A stretch of 64,000 nt of DNA from Leguminivora glycinivorella. Its lineage: Eukaryota; Arthropoda; Insecta; Lepidoptera; Tortricidae. Position 1 is the first letter of the stretch. Every line of letters begins with the position of its first letter. Positions 29,198 to 40,176 of the stretch are shown here, piece after piece. The notes under the pieces are model-generated. The model had not been told where the DNA came from. It made no database searches and was given only the letters and a program-made list of their open reading frames with translations. Location of the stretch: NCBI RefSeq assembly GCF_023078275.1, contig NC_062983.1, positions 3,775,001 through 3,839,000 of the forward strand, read 5' to 3'. The translations under genes were made by a program, and so were the position numbers.

Positions 29198-30849
29198 ATC
29201 TCGTCGCTGCGCGTGCAAATTTCGCTATGTGTTTTTAACCTACTTTACAGGAGACACAAAAAACTGTTTATTTCGGCAATTATCGAACATAAATAAATCA
29301 ATATTTTTATGGCATAAGTATTTTCACTTTTGCATACATTAAGAAATAACTTGAAATTATATTTTAGTTATTATAAGGTTAAAAAAATATTTTTTAATAA
29401 ATATGTTACATAGCGATTATAATTTGAGTCGTAAAAAACCGGTATGTGTCTTACAATCACATAACTAGATTTTATTCTTAAGGAACAAAATACAATTTGT
29501 GCACTTTATCGTCACATGGTTATTTAATCATATGATTTGAATTAACTATGTTGTTGTTTATTTGTAATTTAGCAATTCATTTTCGAATTAATTATTTCAG
29601 AAAAAACACGATTTAATACTATAAGCTTAATACACAATACTATAATAAAAAACTCGATTAAATTAATATATTACTACCAATATATTACAACTATAATAAT
29701 ATATTTTTTCCATTAATTTTTATGAATGGAGGTTATTTCAGTTACAAAGTTGCTCAATGTGGTATTATGTAAACATTTATGTATTGAATAAGATTTCATT
29801 ATGCATTTTTTAACTTGAAAAAACCGGATAATGCTAGTCTGGCTCGAGCACCGAAGGTGACGTGTATATTTTACTATTTTTTTTTCTCACAACTATATTA
29901 ATAATCATGTATGGTGTAAGACGATTTATTTTCCAAATTTCATAGTTTAGGTCAAACGGAAGTACCCTATTAATTTTGACTTCCTTGAGAGTGTAGATTT
30001 TTTTCAACTCAATTAACCTATGTATTTACTTAGAAATAAGGTTTTTTTACAGCTTCAAGGAACGGTACTTATAGTACACTTGAGTATAGGGTTTTTCCGA
30101 AATAAATAATATTGACAAATTGATAAACGGCAAGAAAGTACATAATTGTGTAAGGGTTCCATTTTTCTTTTTTTATCCGAAAACGATAAAAAATCTTTGT
30201 CACTCAAAACTTTGTGTGATTTCTCAAGTCCGCTTTTTTTCATTTATTCAACATTTTATTTTCATTTATTTATTTTAAAATGTTTCCAGAAAGGATAGAT
30301 AGATCTTATCACACAAAATTTCATACAAAACGATGTCTTACCAATGCAATGTTAAATCACTTGCTATTTTTTTAAGTTACTTAGCATAACATTATCGTAT
30401 TTCGATAGTTTGTAATATACGTTTACACGCACTGAACCCTACACGAAATTTGTCATTATACTAAACACTAATAAATTTCTGACAGTTAATCTTAAAAATC
30501 AATTTAAAATGATTTATTTGTAACAAATATTAAAAAATAACTATTCGGTCAGAGTGAGTACTTTCAGACATAGTCTCAATAAAAAGGGAAACTACACTCT
30601 CTGTCTCATTTATAGAGGTTATACTTGACTACAAACCCACCTACCATACACCATTTAAACAAGTTTTAAGAGAGTAGGCTAGATTTTTATAAGAAAAGCC
30701 TGCTATGTGACGCAAAACACACGATCTGGAAACATTCACGATTTCTACAAATAGTACAAAATTATCGCTGTGTATGAGATTGTACAAATCGGGCACAAAC
30801 ATCTAACACATCTTTTTATACAATATTGCCGAAAATATAGCTATGTGTT

Positions 30850-31371
30850 TGTTAAGAATCGTTTAAAAACCCCTAGTTTTTAATCCTTTTTCTTATATTC
30901 ATTTTTGATAACTCATTAATTTTTAATTTAATTCAAATAATAATTGTTAAATAATATATTCAATTTTCATATTCTTTCATTCAAATATTCAATATTGTAT
31001 TAATTCAAGTTGACATTACGCATTTATAAATCATTTGTATTATTTTTAATTCATTAAGCATTCATGGTAATTCATTATTTATTCAATTTGTATTTTTTAA
31101 ATAAAATATCAATATTGTTTAAAGTCACATAATAATATGTAATTCAAATAATCTCTATGCACAAATTTACCTATGGCAATATTCAAAATTCAAATTTGAC
31201 AGCTTTTAGAGCTTTTCAAAAACTTACTGTTACTGTTCGTTATTCCGCTCTCCAACGACACTGTACTACTTTCTTTGTATTCTTTCACATTTCGGAGTAA
31301 ACCAGCTTTAAACTACAGTCCGCTTATCATTTAACACCTCTGCAACACCTGAGCCCAGCGAAGATTAGACA
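30850..31371 (+). repeat. 5' LTR
   Basis: Begins TGTTAAGAATCG and ends GAAGATTAGACA (TG...CA). Strongly AT-rich, with many ATTCA motifs in the first 330 bp and a less AT-rich final 150 bp (likely R/U5), e.g. CGTTATTCCGCTCTCCAACG. Confidence 0.93.
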
Positions 31372-31389
31372 TGGTCCATCGAGCCTTCG
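31372..31389 (+). promoter_or_regulatory. primer binding site, tRNA-Tyr-like
   Basis: TGGTCCATCGAGCC starts at the first base after the LTR. It is complementary to a tRNA 3' end ...GGCTCGATGGACCA. The insect tRNA-Tyr 3' end, recalled as GGCTCGAAGGACCA, would differ at one base. The tRNA identity is an inference; the TGG start and position are seen. Confidence 0.6.
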
Positions 31390-32339
31390 AAATTGTGAGG
31401 GGGCAAGATTGTGGCACCGAGTCGAGCTCCACATATTCAACGGACGTTCTTCAGCGAAGCCGTGGGTCATCCAGGTTGGCGTAGGGCACATCCAGCTACG
31501 TGCCAGTTCCGGAGCTGACACTCATCGCGTCCCATCAGTCAGGAGCGACGAGTGAATTCACACACAGCATCCACCGGACACACGGAGCATCCCACTACAG
31601 TGGGAATTCACCGTAACCAGGACAGTTACGGAATCCAGCCCCATCCAGCACCAACCAGACCGATACAGGAGCAATTCAGTGGAGAGCGACGGTATCAGCC
31701 AGATTCAACCATCCAGATTCAGATCCAGGAGCAGTCAGCGCAGAAGGAGGAAGCACGAAATAGTGAGATCGTTCCTTGTCCTTCTATTCAATTCACATTC
31801 CTATGTTTTTTTGCGACTGCACCGTCCATACATTTTTATTCCAAACACATTCATATTCACTGCTATTCCTTTAAGTGCAAAAAGTAAATTCATTGTCTTC
31901 ATTGCCATAATTTGGTCAGTACACAGTAGATATACACATTTATTCACAAGCGATATTCATTTTGTAGGCATATCCTAACCTTTCAACACATTCCGTAGCA
32001 ATACATAACATTTAAATTCACAAATACACTTTTAACTTCATACCTAACTTTTATACATTAATCACACATTCATTTCAATAATTCACTATCCTAATTTTCA
32101 TTTTAAACACTTTTAATCTCACGCGAACACGTTTTTAGGTCAATTTTATGTCTAACTGCAGATTGCCGGTAAGGTGTAAACAAACTCATTAAGTGATTAC
32201 ATAACCATCAGTGCATCTCATATCAGCGTTGCATTGCATTTAAGTTTGAGCGCCTGATACTTTTGAATAGCAAATTTTATTCATGACATTTTATATAAAT
32301 TTATTTTCTTAGGCAGTTTAATTAATTTATTATGTCACA

Positions 32340-33197
32340 ATGTTTTTTGACCAAGATTTACACAAACTTAATCACAAGCGTGAGGTTATTAGAGGCAAAC
32401 TAACGGCCTTTCAGCAGTTTATTTCTCATTTAGCAGCCGAGGAACAGTTAAACGAATTGCAGTTTGCTGAACTAAAGTTACGATTTGACAGAATAGGGCC
32501 TTTATATGACGAGTTTAATGCATTACAGATAGATATAGATATTATATTGTCTGAATTCACAAATGGAGAGAATATCGGAGAGGAGCAGGCACTCTTCGAA
32601 GATGTGTACTTCGCAAGCATGTCAGCTGCGCAAGTACTGATACAAAAATATTCAAAACTTGATTCTACAGTCAAAGTGTCCACTCAGGATTTGAAAAATA
32701 ATGTAGACAGCAAAGCACGTAATCTGCGGTCTACATTTCACACACAGGTGTGCACATATGCACCTGAAATTCTCACAAATTCAGTTGTTCACAGGCATAG
32801 CTTGGCGCCGGAACAAAACGCTTGTGAGGAGCAGTTTTCAATAGCTGATCCTGGCGAGCAATCCATCAAGTTGAATGAGCCGCTGACAGATGGCTATATA
32901 ATTCATAATTCATTCATAATTCACAGATGCAATCCCAATCGTGTGGCGGGAACACCGAGCAACCCCATTTACGGTCACGTTCTTGAGAGTCCAGGGTTGC
33001 TCAGTTTTATACATCACATTATTGTGTACATATACAAATATTACCGACTCACATTCTTTCATGCAGGGCCTCTACTGAACAGCAAAACGGTGCAGCTTTT
33101 GATAGGTAGCATGTCAAGAGAGCATGAGGTGTTAGAGGATGCACCTATTTATTTACACAGGTTACACACATTCACATACATCACTGATTCAAACTAA
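32340..33197 (+). CDS. gag-like protein, BEL/Pao N-terminal type
   Basis: 285 codons from ATG. Residues ~8-110 are charged and helical (LNHKREVIRGKLTAFQQFI, LQFAELKLRFDRIGPLYDEF, ALQIDIDIIL, FEDVYFASMSAAQVLI). This is the pattern of the N-terminal region of BEL/Pao gag proteins: short helices, E/D-x-Y/F-E before a second helix. After about residue 135 the similarity stops. The C-terminal half has no zinc knuckle (no CX2CX4HX4C) and no protease, and looks like non-gag DNA read through in frame after an internal deletion. A splice-acceptor-like ttttcttaggcag lies just upstream. No stops, in line with a young insertion. Confidence is moderate for family, high for position in an LTR element. Confidence 0.65.
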   Translation: MFFDQDLHKLNHKREVIRGKLTAFQQFISHLAAEEQLNELQFAELKLRFDRIGPLYDEFNALQIDIDIILSEFTNGENIGEEQALFEDVYFASMSAAQVLIQKYSKLDSTVKVSTQDLKNNVDSKARNLRSTFHTQVCTYAPEILTNSVVHRHSLAPEQNACEEQFSIADPGEQSIKLNEPLTDGYIIHNSFIIHRCNPNRVAGTPSNPIYGHVLESPGLLSFIHHIIVYIYKYYRLTFFHAGPLLNSKTVQLLIGSMSREHEVLEDAPIYLHRLHTFTYITDSN

Positions 33198-33436
33198 CGG
33201 CAATTATTATCCAACGTAAATTAAGTCCTTTTTCATTCCTTTCCATTTCCTCACGGGGCGATCCATTATTTTCATGCACATGCACAGATTGCAGCCCTCA
33301 AACTTCACCGGTTCGTAGCAGCTACACTTCGGGAGGTATCCATGGCAGCGACGGCATCGCACGGGTTCTCAGCATCTTCCATCCTCTCTCTGTCTACACA
33401 GTCATTGTTGAAGTCATAGACTCCAAGGCGGGAGCA

Positions 33437-33957
33437 TGTTAAGAATCGTTTAAAAACCCCTAGTTTTTAATCCTTTTTCTTATATTCATTTTTGATAACT
33501 CATTAATTTTTAATTTAATTCAAATAATAATTGTTAAATAATATATTCAATTTTCATATTCTTTCATTCAAATATTCAATATTGTATTAATTCAAGTTGA
33601 CATTACGCATTTATAAATCATTTGTATTATTTTTAATTCATTAAGCATTCATGGTAATTCATTATTTATTCAATTTGTATTTTTTAAATAAAATATCAAT
33701 ATTGTTTAAAGTCACATAATAATATGTAATTCAAATAATCTCTATGCACAAATTTACCTATGGCAATATTCAAAATTCAAATTTGACAGCTTTTAGAGCT
33801 TTCAAAAACTTACTGTTACTGTTCGTTATTCCGCTCTCCAACGACACTGTACTACTTTCTTTGTATTCTTTCACATTTCGGAGTAAACCAGCTTTAAACT
33901 ACAGTCCGCTTATCATTTAACACCTCTGCAACACCTGAGCCCAGCGAAGATTAGACA
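33437..33957 (+). repeat. 3' LTR
   Basis: Same sequence as 30850-31371 except for one missing T (AGAGCTTTC against AGAGCTTTTC), preceded by the purine tract GGCGGGAGCA and followed by TGTT. Confidence 0.93.
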
Positions 33958-34223
33958 TGTTATAATTCACATAGCAGGCGCAATTCCAAAACTGCTGTTA
34001 TAAGAAGATAATGTAGTTATGTGATTTATTGCAGTTAGCGATTATAGGAGGAACATTCAATGTATGGGCATCACATACCTACTTTTGATATAACCTGTAA
34101 TACTGAAATGAGCTCGACGCTGTTTTTGGAGCATATGTATTTAGAAATAAGGTTTAAAATGGCATTGAAAACGAAAAATCGTTAAAAATCACATAGCGAA
34201 TTTTGCACGCGCAGCGACGATCT

Positions 34224-34646
34224 GCATTTAAAAGTGTGACCAGTGCGTCCTACCTGTAATGACCTACGGTGCTGAGATGTGGGCACTCACGGCTGGATTG
34301 GTCCACCAATTTAAAGTCGCTCAGCGAGCTATGGAGAGGGCTATGCTCGGGGTATCTCTGAGGAGGAGAACCAATGTTACCGACGTAGCTCACCGGATTA
34401 GCAAACTGAAGTGGCAGTGGGTTGGTCACGTTAGTCGCAGGACAGACGGTCGGTGGAGCCGAAAGGTTCTTGAGTGGAGACCGCGACTCGGCAAACGTGG
34501 TGCAGGACGCCCTGTGACAAGATGGAGTGACGACATCCGCAAGTTGGCTGGTGCGGGCTGGATGAGATTAGCTGAAGATCGGGAACAGTGGCGTGCATTG
34601 GGAGAGGCAGTGGACGAGGATAGGCTGATAATGATGATGATGATTT
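34224..34646 (+). pseudogene. RTE-like LINE ORF2 C-terminal segment
   Basis: QCVLPVMTYGAEMWALT, then QRAMERAMLGVSLRRRTNV, RISKLKWQWVGHVSRRTDGR, WSRKVLEWRPRLGKRGAGRP, VTRWSDDIRKLAGAGWMRLA, EDREQWRALGEAVDEDR. This is the conserved post-RT region of endonuclease/RT LINEs of the RTE group, open from its ATG at 34259 to the TGATGATGATGA tail. There is a stop just upstream of the QC block and the RT palm is missing. It begins exactly after the ATCT duplication, so the TIR element may have inserted in this LINE. Confidence 0.8.
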
Positions 34647-35164
34647 AAAAGTGACAAAGAACTGTCTCGTTTTAATTTACTATTCTGCATTTCATAAGCA
34701 GCAGAACATGAAAAGTCTTGCACATAATCCAGCAACATCCAACATTTTCGTTTTTAATTTTACTGTATTCCACGGAGCCATATTTCTTAGAAACCCAGTA
34801 ATCTGACTTTGCAATCGGTTCGCAGAAAATAATTCCTTCTCCTGTCGTGCGATTCTGAATACTGATGTAATGAACTAGGAAACAAATCAAATTATATCGA
34901 GAAATATTTCTTCGTTGATGTTTTTACCGGTTGCACACTCCATCGGCACACCTCGGACAATGGCGATCAAATATATGAAAGATGCGCGTTCTTACGCACA
35001 TAGTCTAAGCTCGCGTAGTTGAACGCGTACCAATGCTTGTATGAGTGAGATATGACAGGTCGACTGGTCGCGTTTTTGATTTGATTGCGGATGGTACTTT
35101 AAGATTTTTCAAAAGAAGTATTATAATTTTAGATAATTTTAACCTACGTATTTTCACAACTATA
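34647..35164. other. unassigned sequence
   Basis: No recognised gene or repeat. Confidence 0.3.
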
Positions 35165-35230
35165 CCCAGGACCGCGGCTTAGCAGGTAGGGCATGGTCAG
35201 GGTCACTACCGACTGGGCCAGACCGGTCGC
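35165..35230 (-). mobile_element. tRNA-derived SINE, family 1, head only
   Basis: Reverse complement: GGCGACCGGTCTGGCCCAGT, CGGTAGTGACCCTGACCATG, CCCTACCTGCTAAGCCGCGG. It ends before the B box. Confidence 0.8.
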
Positions 35231-35545
35231 CTATTTGGAACTGCTATTTGCACTACTCTAGTTTGATTAATTAACTCCTTTTCTTCATAAAGCAGAATAG
35301 TAAAATACACAGCATAATCCCAGCTCTAGTAATTTAACATTTTCGTTTCCGATTTGCTAGCTGTCCATCGGTGGCTTCATTTGCAGAACGCTAACTCTCA
35401 GTACCTTTGCGATGGGTTCCGGGAAAAGCATCCCTCATTCTGTGAGTGCGATTCTGCCTTAAATAGCGAATAGCGAGTCGAGAGATAAAGACCGCATAGT
35501 TCTGTTAGTGTCATAGACAAAAAAAATTAGAAGTTTTAAGCAGGA

Positions 35546-35925
35546 TATTAAATAACTTTTTGCCAAGAGTGGCACTGAAGCTTTAGTAGTTTCATGTGTT
35601 CTGCCTACTCCTTTATGAGATACAGGCGTGATTGTATGTATGTATGTATGTATTAAATAACTTTTTGCCATACGACCGCAAACAGTGCAAACTGTGTGGT
35701 CACGGGTTATGAATTTCACCACCCCCTTCCTTCCTGTGGGTGTCGTAGAAGGTGACCGTGGGATATATGGGTTAAATTGTGTCGTAGGCGAGAGGCTGGC
35801 AACCTGTCACTGCAATGTCACAGTTTCGTTTTCTTTCAACCCCTTATTTGCCAAGAGTGGCACTGAAACTTGAGTAGTTTCACATGATCTGCCTACCCCT
35901 TCATAGGATACAGGCGTGATTGTAT
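35546..35925 (+). mobile_element. LINE 3'UTR, two tandem partial copies with TATG tail
   Basis: GCCAAGAGTGGCACTGAAGC, TTAGTAGTTTCATGTGTTCT, GCCTACTCCTTTATGAGATA, CAGGCGTGATTGTATGTATG at 35562-35655, and the same sequence again at 35849-35925. The second copy has a longer upstream part (CCTGTGGGTGTCGTAGAAGG, GAGAGGCTGGCAACCTGTCA). A familiar lepidopteran LINE 3' end; non-coding. Confidence 0.6.
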
Positions 35926-36256
35926 GTAAGTATGCTTTTGCCATCCTGTACACTGTCATGAAGCTATTAAACATAATAATGAATGAGAGAGATATGACTA
36001 CTTTTCAATCTTCAATCAGTACCATGGTGCTGCTTTTTCTTTCCAATTTTATGAAAATAAAGTATGAGCCATAGGAGTCGAAGGAGGGGTTGCCATGATA
36101 ACTATAAGGAAAAAATATAACGCTTTGATTAGTTAATCAGATTTTATTGATGACTTCCACTCAGGTACTAATTTAGTCTCATTTTGTACGTATAAGCTAC
36201 AAAGAAACTGCTTCAGGCCGTAGCCGGGTGGATTTCAACATACTCGAAATTTGCCT

Positions 36257-36981
36257 AATTTTGGTGGATTTTTTAGTTTTGTAATTTTTGTTGAAATTAT
36301 GTACTGATGTTACGTAACTAATTATTACCAATGTTATGTATCAATGACCTTTCATTATAATAAGTAGTTTTAGAGAAATTACGATTTCAATGACATGGTC
36401 GCCACCAAAATTGGTCTACCCACAAAAATAAAAAATAAAATCAAAAATAGTATAATAGAAAATAATAGAAAAATGAATAAAAGGCTTTTATTCATTTTTC
36501 TATTATTTTCTATTTGAAATAATAAACATTTAACATGTAATAAATACTTTTCAAATAGAAACAAAAACGTTACTGCCCTCAATTTGTTCACCACAAAAAG
36601 TATTACGACCCACCAAAATTAGATATTTTTGTGTGGGGCAGACCAATCCAGCAAGGTATGACACTTGTGTCATGTCTAAATGCAGGAACGAACCTGAATG
36701 GTCATGTTACGACACGTTTGTTCGTCTTGCTGCGTCTCGTTTAACCATAAAAATGATTTCAATACTTACCACCAAAATTGGTTCTTTCCCCCGGACAACT
36801 TTTGGTGCTCAGTTATGTGTCAAATTGAATAATAATATTGACTTATGTCATCTTAAAATATACTTAATGTATTTAATAAAGAATGCAGTTATGGCAAGTC
36901 TTCTTTATAGCTGCGGATTTACTGGATTTACCATAGCAATAATCCGCTAAAAACAGGCTCTGGACGCTACACCAAAATTAG
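36257..36981. repeat. spaced CCACCAAAATT motifs
   Basis: CCACCAAAATT or a one-base variant occurs at about 36258 (reverse), 36402, 36609, 36769 and 36969, spaced roughly 145-205 bp. I could not define element boundaries. The segment may be a transposon with internal binding-site repeats. Confidence 0.4.
36454..36514. repeat. perfect palindrome, 30-bp arms, 1-bp centre
   Basis: AATAGAAAATAATAGAAAAA at the left start. Arms 36454-36483 and 36485-36514 are exact reverse complements around G36484. All arm bases except two are A/T-rich purine runs. Confidence 0.93.
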
Positions 36982-36989
36982 AATTTCGA

Positions 36990-38423
36990 TGGAAAATTAT
37001 TTTTAAATAAATATACATAACACTTGTAACAATTTGCAATGTTGCCGAAGGTAGTATTTTAGGATTGGTTTTCATAAAACAAATAAAAACCCGGAAACAA
37101 TTAGCCCACACAATGATTATCAGCTCCGCCACAAAAAAAATCACGCTGAGAAATTCACCCAGCCACGAGGTGTATGCCCTCTTTGCAGTCACTTGCTTCG
37201 TCCATCGTTCCTCCTAGTGGCCTTTCCATCCCGTTCAGGGATTTTTCTGGTCTCTTTCACCGTCAATGGCAGTATGTATTTTAGGCTGGTCTTTTCAGTG
37301 CCCTTGTTGAATGCTGAGTCTTCAAACCATTGGTAAAGGCCTCTTTACAACCTCAGGAAAACAAGTTTGTTAGAGAGTCGGTGGCGAGGTGTTCAGCCTG
37401 CGATGGCGCTGCGCCGTCATATTTTTGATGAACAACTGGCTATCAGTCACATATCTGTCGTAAGGGAACCTGGTGCCATAATGACGTCACATACCCGTCA
37501 TCTATAGTTCGCATTACCTACCTACGATGGCGCGCAAATTTGTCCAATCTCTTAAGGGGTATATATTATGTCGGTGTGACCTAAAGTTGTTGAGTTCATA
37601 CTTAAACTGGTTTGGACGATTTTCGCTCCATACTATATGTAAGCGAAGGCAGTACATACTACTGCTTTATTCATGCTGTGGCCATCCTAATTATGAGCTT
37701 CAAATTTCGCCCCCATAGCAAAACGTCGTAAGCGCAAAGTGATTTAAGCACGTATGTGTCGTTTCGGATCTGAGAGCACTTTGATACGTTGAACATTTAA
37801 TATTCTAGTGGTGAAGCAAAATTATTGCAGAAGGGAAACTTGATTTGTTTTAATTGTAACTCATGACAGTGCGAAATTGGTGGCCAGCAATTAGAAAGAG
37901 TGCTGACTTTTTCAAATGAAAAAAGTCTCAACTTACTATTTAAATGGTGTAGTATTTATAGAAAAACACGAAAAATTCTAAATTTCCGTGGGGCATAAGC
38001 AAGAACGACTTAATACTGGACCAAATTTATTTTTTCAAAATGTGTATTGACGTGATATCATGATCTTAAAATAAAGAAGCATGTCATGTTACTAAACTAT
38101 TAAGTATCTAGGTATATATTGGCCAACATTGTAGATAACTCTATACCATTATAGCGTTTGCGGTTAATGCCCCAGATACCTAATTAATTTTCCCGTTTAG
38201 CGGTAATAGCTGCACCCTAATCAATACAAGTGCATTCCGCATAAATGGATTGGCGCTGTCAGTCTTTGCCAAATTACTATCAATAAGGATTGGCTGACTG
38301 ACAGGTTTCAATTGATAGGGTTATGTTTGCGCTAATGTGGTTTGCAAATGGAAGATAAAATTGGTATTATTCTAGATAGAAATGGGATTGAAAGAATTTT
38401 CATAATTATGGGTACCTAGTAGA
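36990..38423. other. unassigned sequence
   Basis: 1.4 kb with no supported gene. One minus-strand frame near 36947-37192 has a hydrophobic stretch but no family match that I can name. Confidence 0.35.
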
Positions 38424-38541
38424 CTGCGTCACGATCGCTGTTATGATAATATCGTTGTCGTAGCTAGCTCTCTCTTTCATTACAATGTGAAAGAGCGTTA
38501 AAAAACTACGATAACGATACTATTGTAAGTGTTTGTGAAGT
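38424..38541. repeat. palindromic GTAGCCGAATGGCA family, decayed
   Basis: 'gataatatcgttgtcgtagc', 'tagctctctctttcattaca', 'actacgataacgatactatt', 'gtaagtgtttgtgaa'. Internal blocks of the family without the defining ends. Confidence 0.4.
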
Positions 38542-38947
38542 TTTTGGGATCGAAAGGCCAGTAAAGGGTGCTTGTAAGCATACAGATGCATAGTCGTTTA
38601 AAAATCTACGAACTTTCACGAACTTGATTTTTCTTCTCTCTCTGTTTTAGATCTGTATGTTCCTTGTCTGGTCTGTTTTGATCTTGTTATACGTAGTTTT
38701 AAGTTTAGTTTTAGTTTTAAGTCTAGATTTAATTATGGGTGCCCTGAAAATTAGTGCCGTGTCTCTTAGACACGGTCTACGCTGAGCGGCATCCTATTTG
38801 GTATACCGGTTCATTCGTTTTGTATTGTGTTGTACCTATAGTTTTCTTATACCAAATTAATATTTTTTCTTTCTTTCTTTCTTTAAAAATTGTATTGACA
38901 CATGAATAATAAGGTCCGTATGTAGTCTGATGTCTAATGTCTATCCT

Positions 38948-39078
38948 TTAACACTTTCGAAACCGGGCTCTACGCGGCGCTACGACATTTTCGCTACATA
39001 CGGGGAAACCCATGTAATCGGCTACGCTTCTACGAGCGGTGTGCCCGACAGTCGGGTTCTTGGTAGCGAAAGTGTTAA
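38948..39078 (+). mobile_element. 131-bp TTAA-flanked MITE, copy 3
   Basis: TTAA at 38948-38951 and 39075-39078; CACTTTCGAAACCGGGCTCT left, CACTTTCGCTACCAAGAACC right (reverse). It differs from copy 1 at only a couple of bases over the full length, so all three spread from a recent common source. Confidence 0.87.
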
Positions 39079-39156
39079 GTATACTTTTGTAGCCATTGGC
39101 AAGCGGGTAGCTAGTTCTTTTTTATTATGGGAGATTTTGCGAAAGACGACGTTCAA

Positions 39157-39318
39157 GCCCCGTAGCCGAATGGCATCTCTGCGACGCGAAACGCCACCGA
39201 AACGCTGCAGAAATATAGTCAGGCTCTGTCGCGCCAATACGCAAGAAGAATAGAGATAGATAGCTACGAAAGAGATATTATCGTGAGCGTTTCGTGAGCG
39301 TTTGTGCATTCGGCTACG
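39157..39318. mobile_element. palindromic GTAGCCGAATGGCA repeat, CACCGAAACGC subtype
   Basis: CCCCGTAGCCGAATGGCATC, GCGACGCGAAACGCCACCGA, AATATAGTCAGGCTCTGTCG, CGCCAATACGCAAGAAGAAT, GAGCGTTTGTGCATTCGGCT. Closest to 3923-4075. Confidence 0.8.
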
Positions 39319-39715
39319 CACACTAGACATAGGGTTCTCGTACCACACACGATAAGAATGTTAGGTGAAATAAAAAAGGACCGGACTTTTTTTATGGGAC
39401 CAATGCAGAACTCACGAAAAAACCTCAAAAGTCACTTTTCAAAGTTTGAACGGTTATTTTTATTTCAACGTGTATTTAAATTTACTGAGCGGCTACTATT
39501 TGATAAAAATATTTTTCCTGTCCTGACACGAGGCAATTCACCAGGGAATTAAAACCGAAATAAACTGACGCCTACAAAACATTTCACGGAACTCCATGTT
39601 GACTACCGTAAGTTTTGAATACTTGGTTCTGTAGGGAGAACGTCACAAATTGCGTGTGATTTTAGATTTTGTAAGTAACCGTTTGAGGCTTTACACTTCA
39701 CCATTCAATGGCGTA

Positions 39716-40175
39716 CTAGAAGAGAGGCCTATGCTCGGCAGTAGGCAATAGTTACGTCGTCGTCCGGATGATCGTTTCCCTTGGATCTTTCCCTGGATTA
39801 TGAGTTGAAGTTCATCGCCGAGAAAACATAGCATCGTGCTAAACGCACCCTGGTAGAAATTTCAGCGAACGGTTGCAGAGAAGGTGTCCAAGTTTCATGA
39901 AAGCATTACGAGCCGGCTCAAATCGGCACTTTATTTCAACGCTGTGATCACTTTGGTCATTGACAATGCATCCAAAGTACTTGTAAGATTTGTACCCTTT
40001 GAACCACTTGATTTCTTACAATGATATCAGCTGCCACAGATGTTCCTGACTTTGGTGGCTTCCTTAGGGTCATGATTTTGGTCTTTTATTTAGTCCAAAA
40101 TTTGAGCTAACGACATCCATGCGCTGGAGTAAATTCTGCAGTTCCTTTTGACTTGTTGCCAGTATAATAGTGATT
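39716..40175 (-). pseudogene. RTE-like reverse transcriptase, decayed
   Basis: Minus strand, in shifting frames: ILATSQKELQNLLQRMDVV, SSNFGL, then IKWFKGYKSYKYFGCIVND, VEIKCRFEPARNAFMKLGHL. These match the RT thumb region of RTE-type LINEs (YLG..I..., VEIK.RI..AR.AF). Several stops and frameshifts. Confidence 0.7.
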
Positions 40176-40176
40176 A

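Larger units (their letters stand above)
30850..33957 (+). mobile_element. gag-only LTR retrotransposon, BEL/Pao-like, near-identical LTRs
   Basis: LTRs of 522 and 521 bp bound a 2,065-bp interior. Flanking duplication TGTT (30846-30849, 33958-33961). The primer site follows the 5' LTR directly, and the purine-rich GGCGGGAGCA precedes the 3' LTR. The only long frame is gag-like; protease, RT, RNase H and integrase are absent, so it needs an autonomous partner. The LTRs differ by one T in a TTTT/TTT run as far as I can see, so insertion was very recent. It sits inside the TIR element 29202-34219. Confidence 0.9.
29202..34219. mobile_element. TIR DNA transposon (non-autonomous), split by an LTR element, ATCT duplication
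   Basis: Left end CGTCGCTGCGCGTGCAAATT then TCGCTATGTG...TTTTTAAC; the right end in reverse complement is CGTCGCTGCGCGTGCAAAAT then TCGCTATGTG...TTTTTAAC, about 39 bp with 2-3 differences. Flanks are ATCT at 29198-29201 and 34220-34223. Without the LTR element (30850-33957 plus one TGTT) the element is about 1.9 kb, AT-rich and without coding capacity. The motif GCTATGTG recurs inside near both ends (30708, 30839, reversed at 33969), possibly subterminal binding sites. The superfamily is not assigned; a 4-bp target does not fit Tc1/mariner, hAT or piggyBac. Confidence 0.85.

Noticed and set aside
32426..32683. Minus-strand frame inside the gag region
   Set aside because: Antisense shadow of the gag-like frame.
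29202..34219. Reading the two LTRs as a tandem or segmental duplication
   Set aside because: The 4-bp duplication, PBS and purine tract show an LTR retrotransposon.
36947..37192. Hydrophobic 81-codon minus-strand frame as a membrane-protein exon
   Set aside because: No family recognised, no splice signals placed with confidence, and one end lies in the CCACCAAAATT repeat segment.
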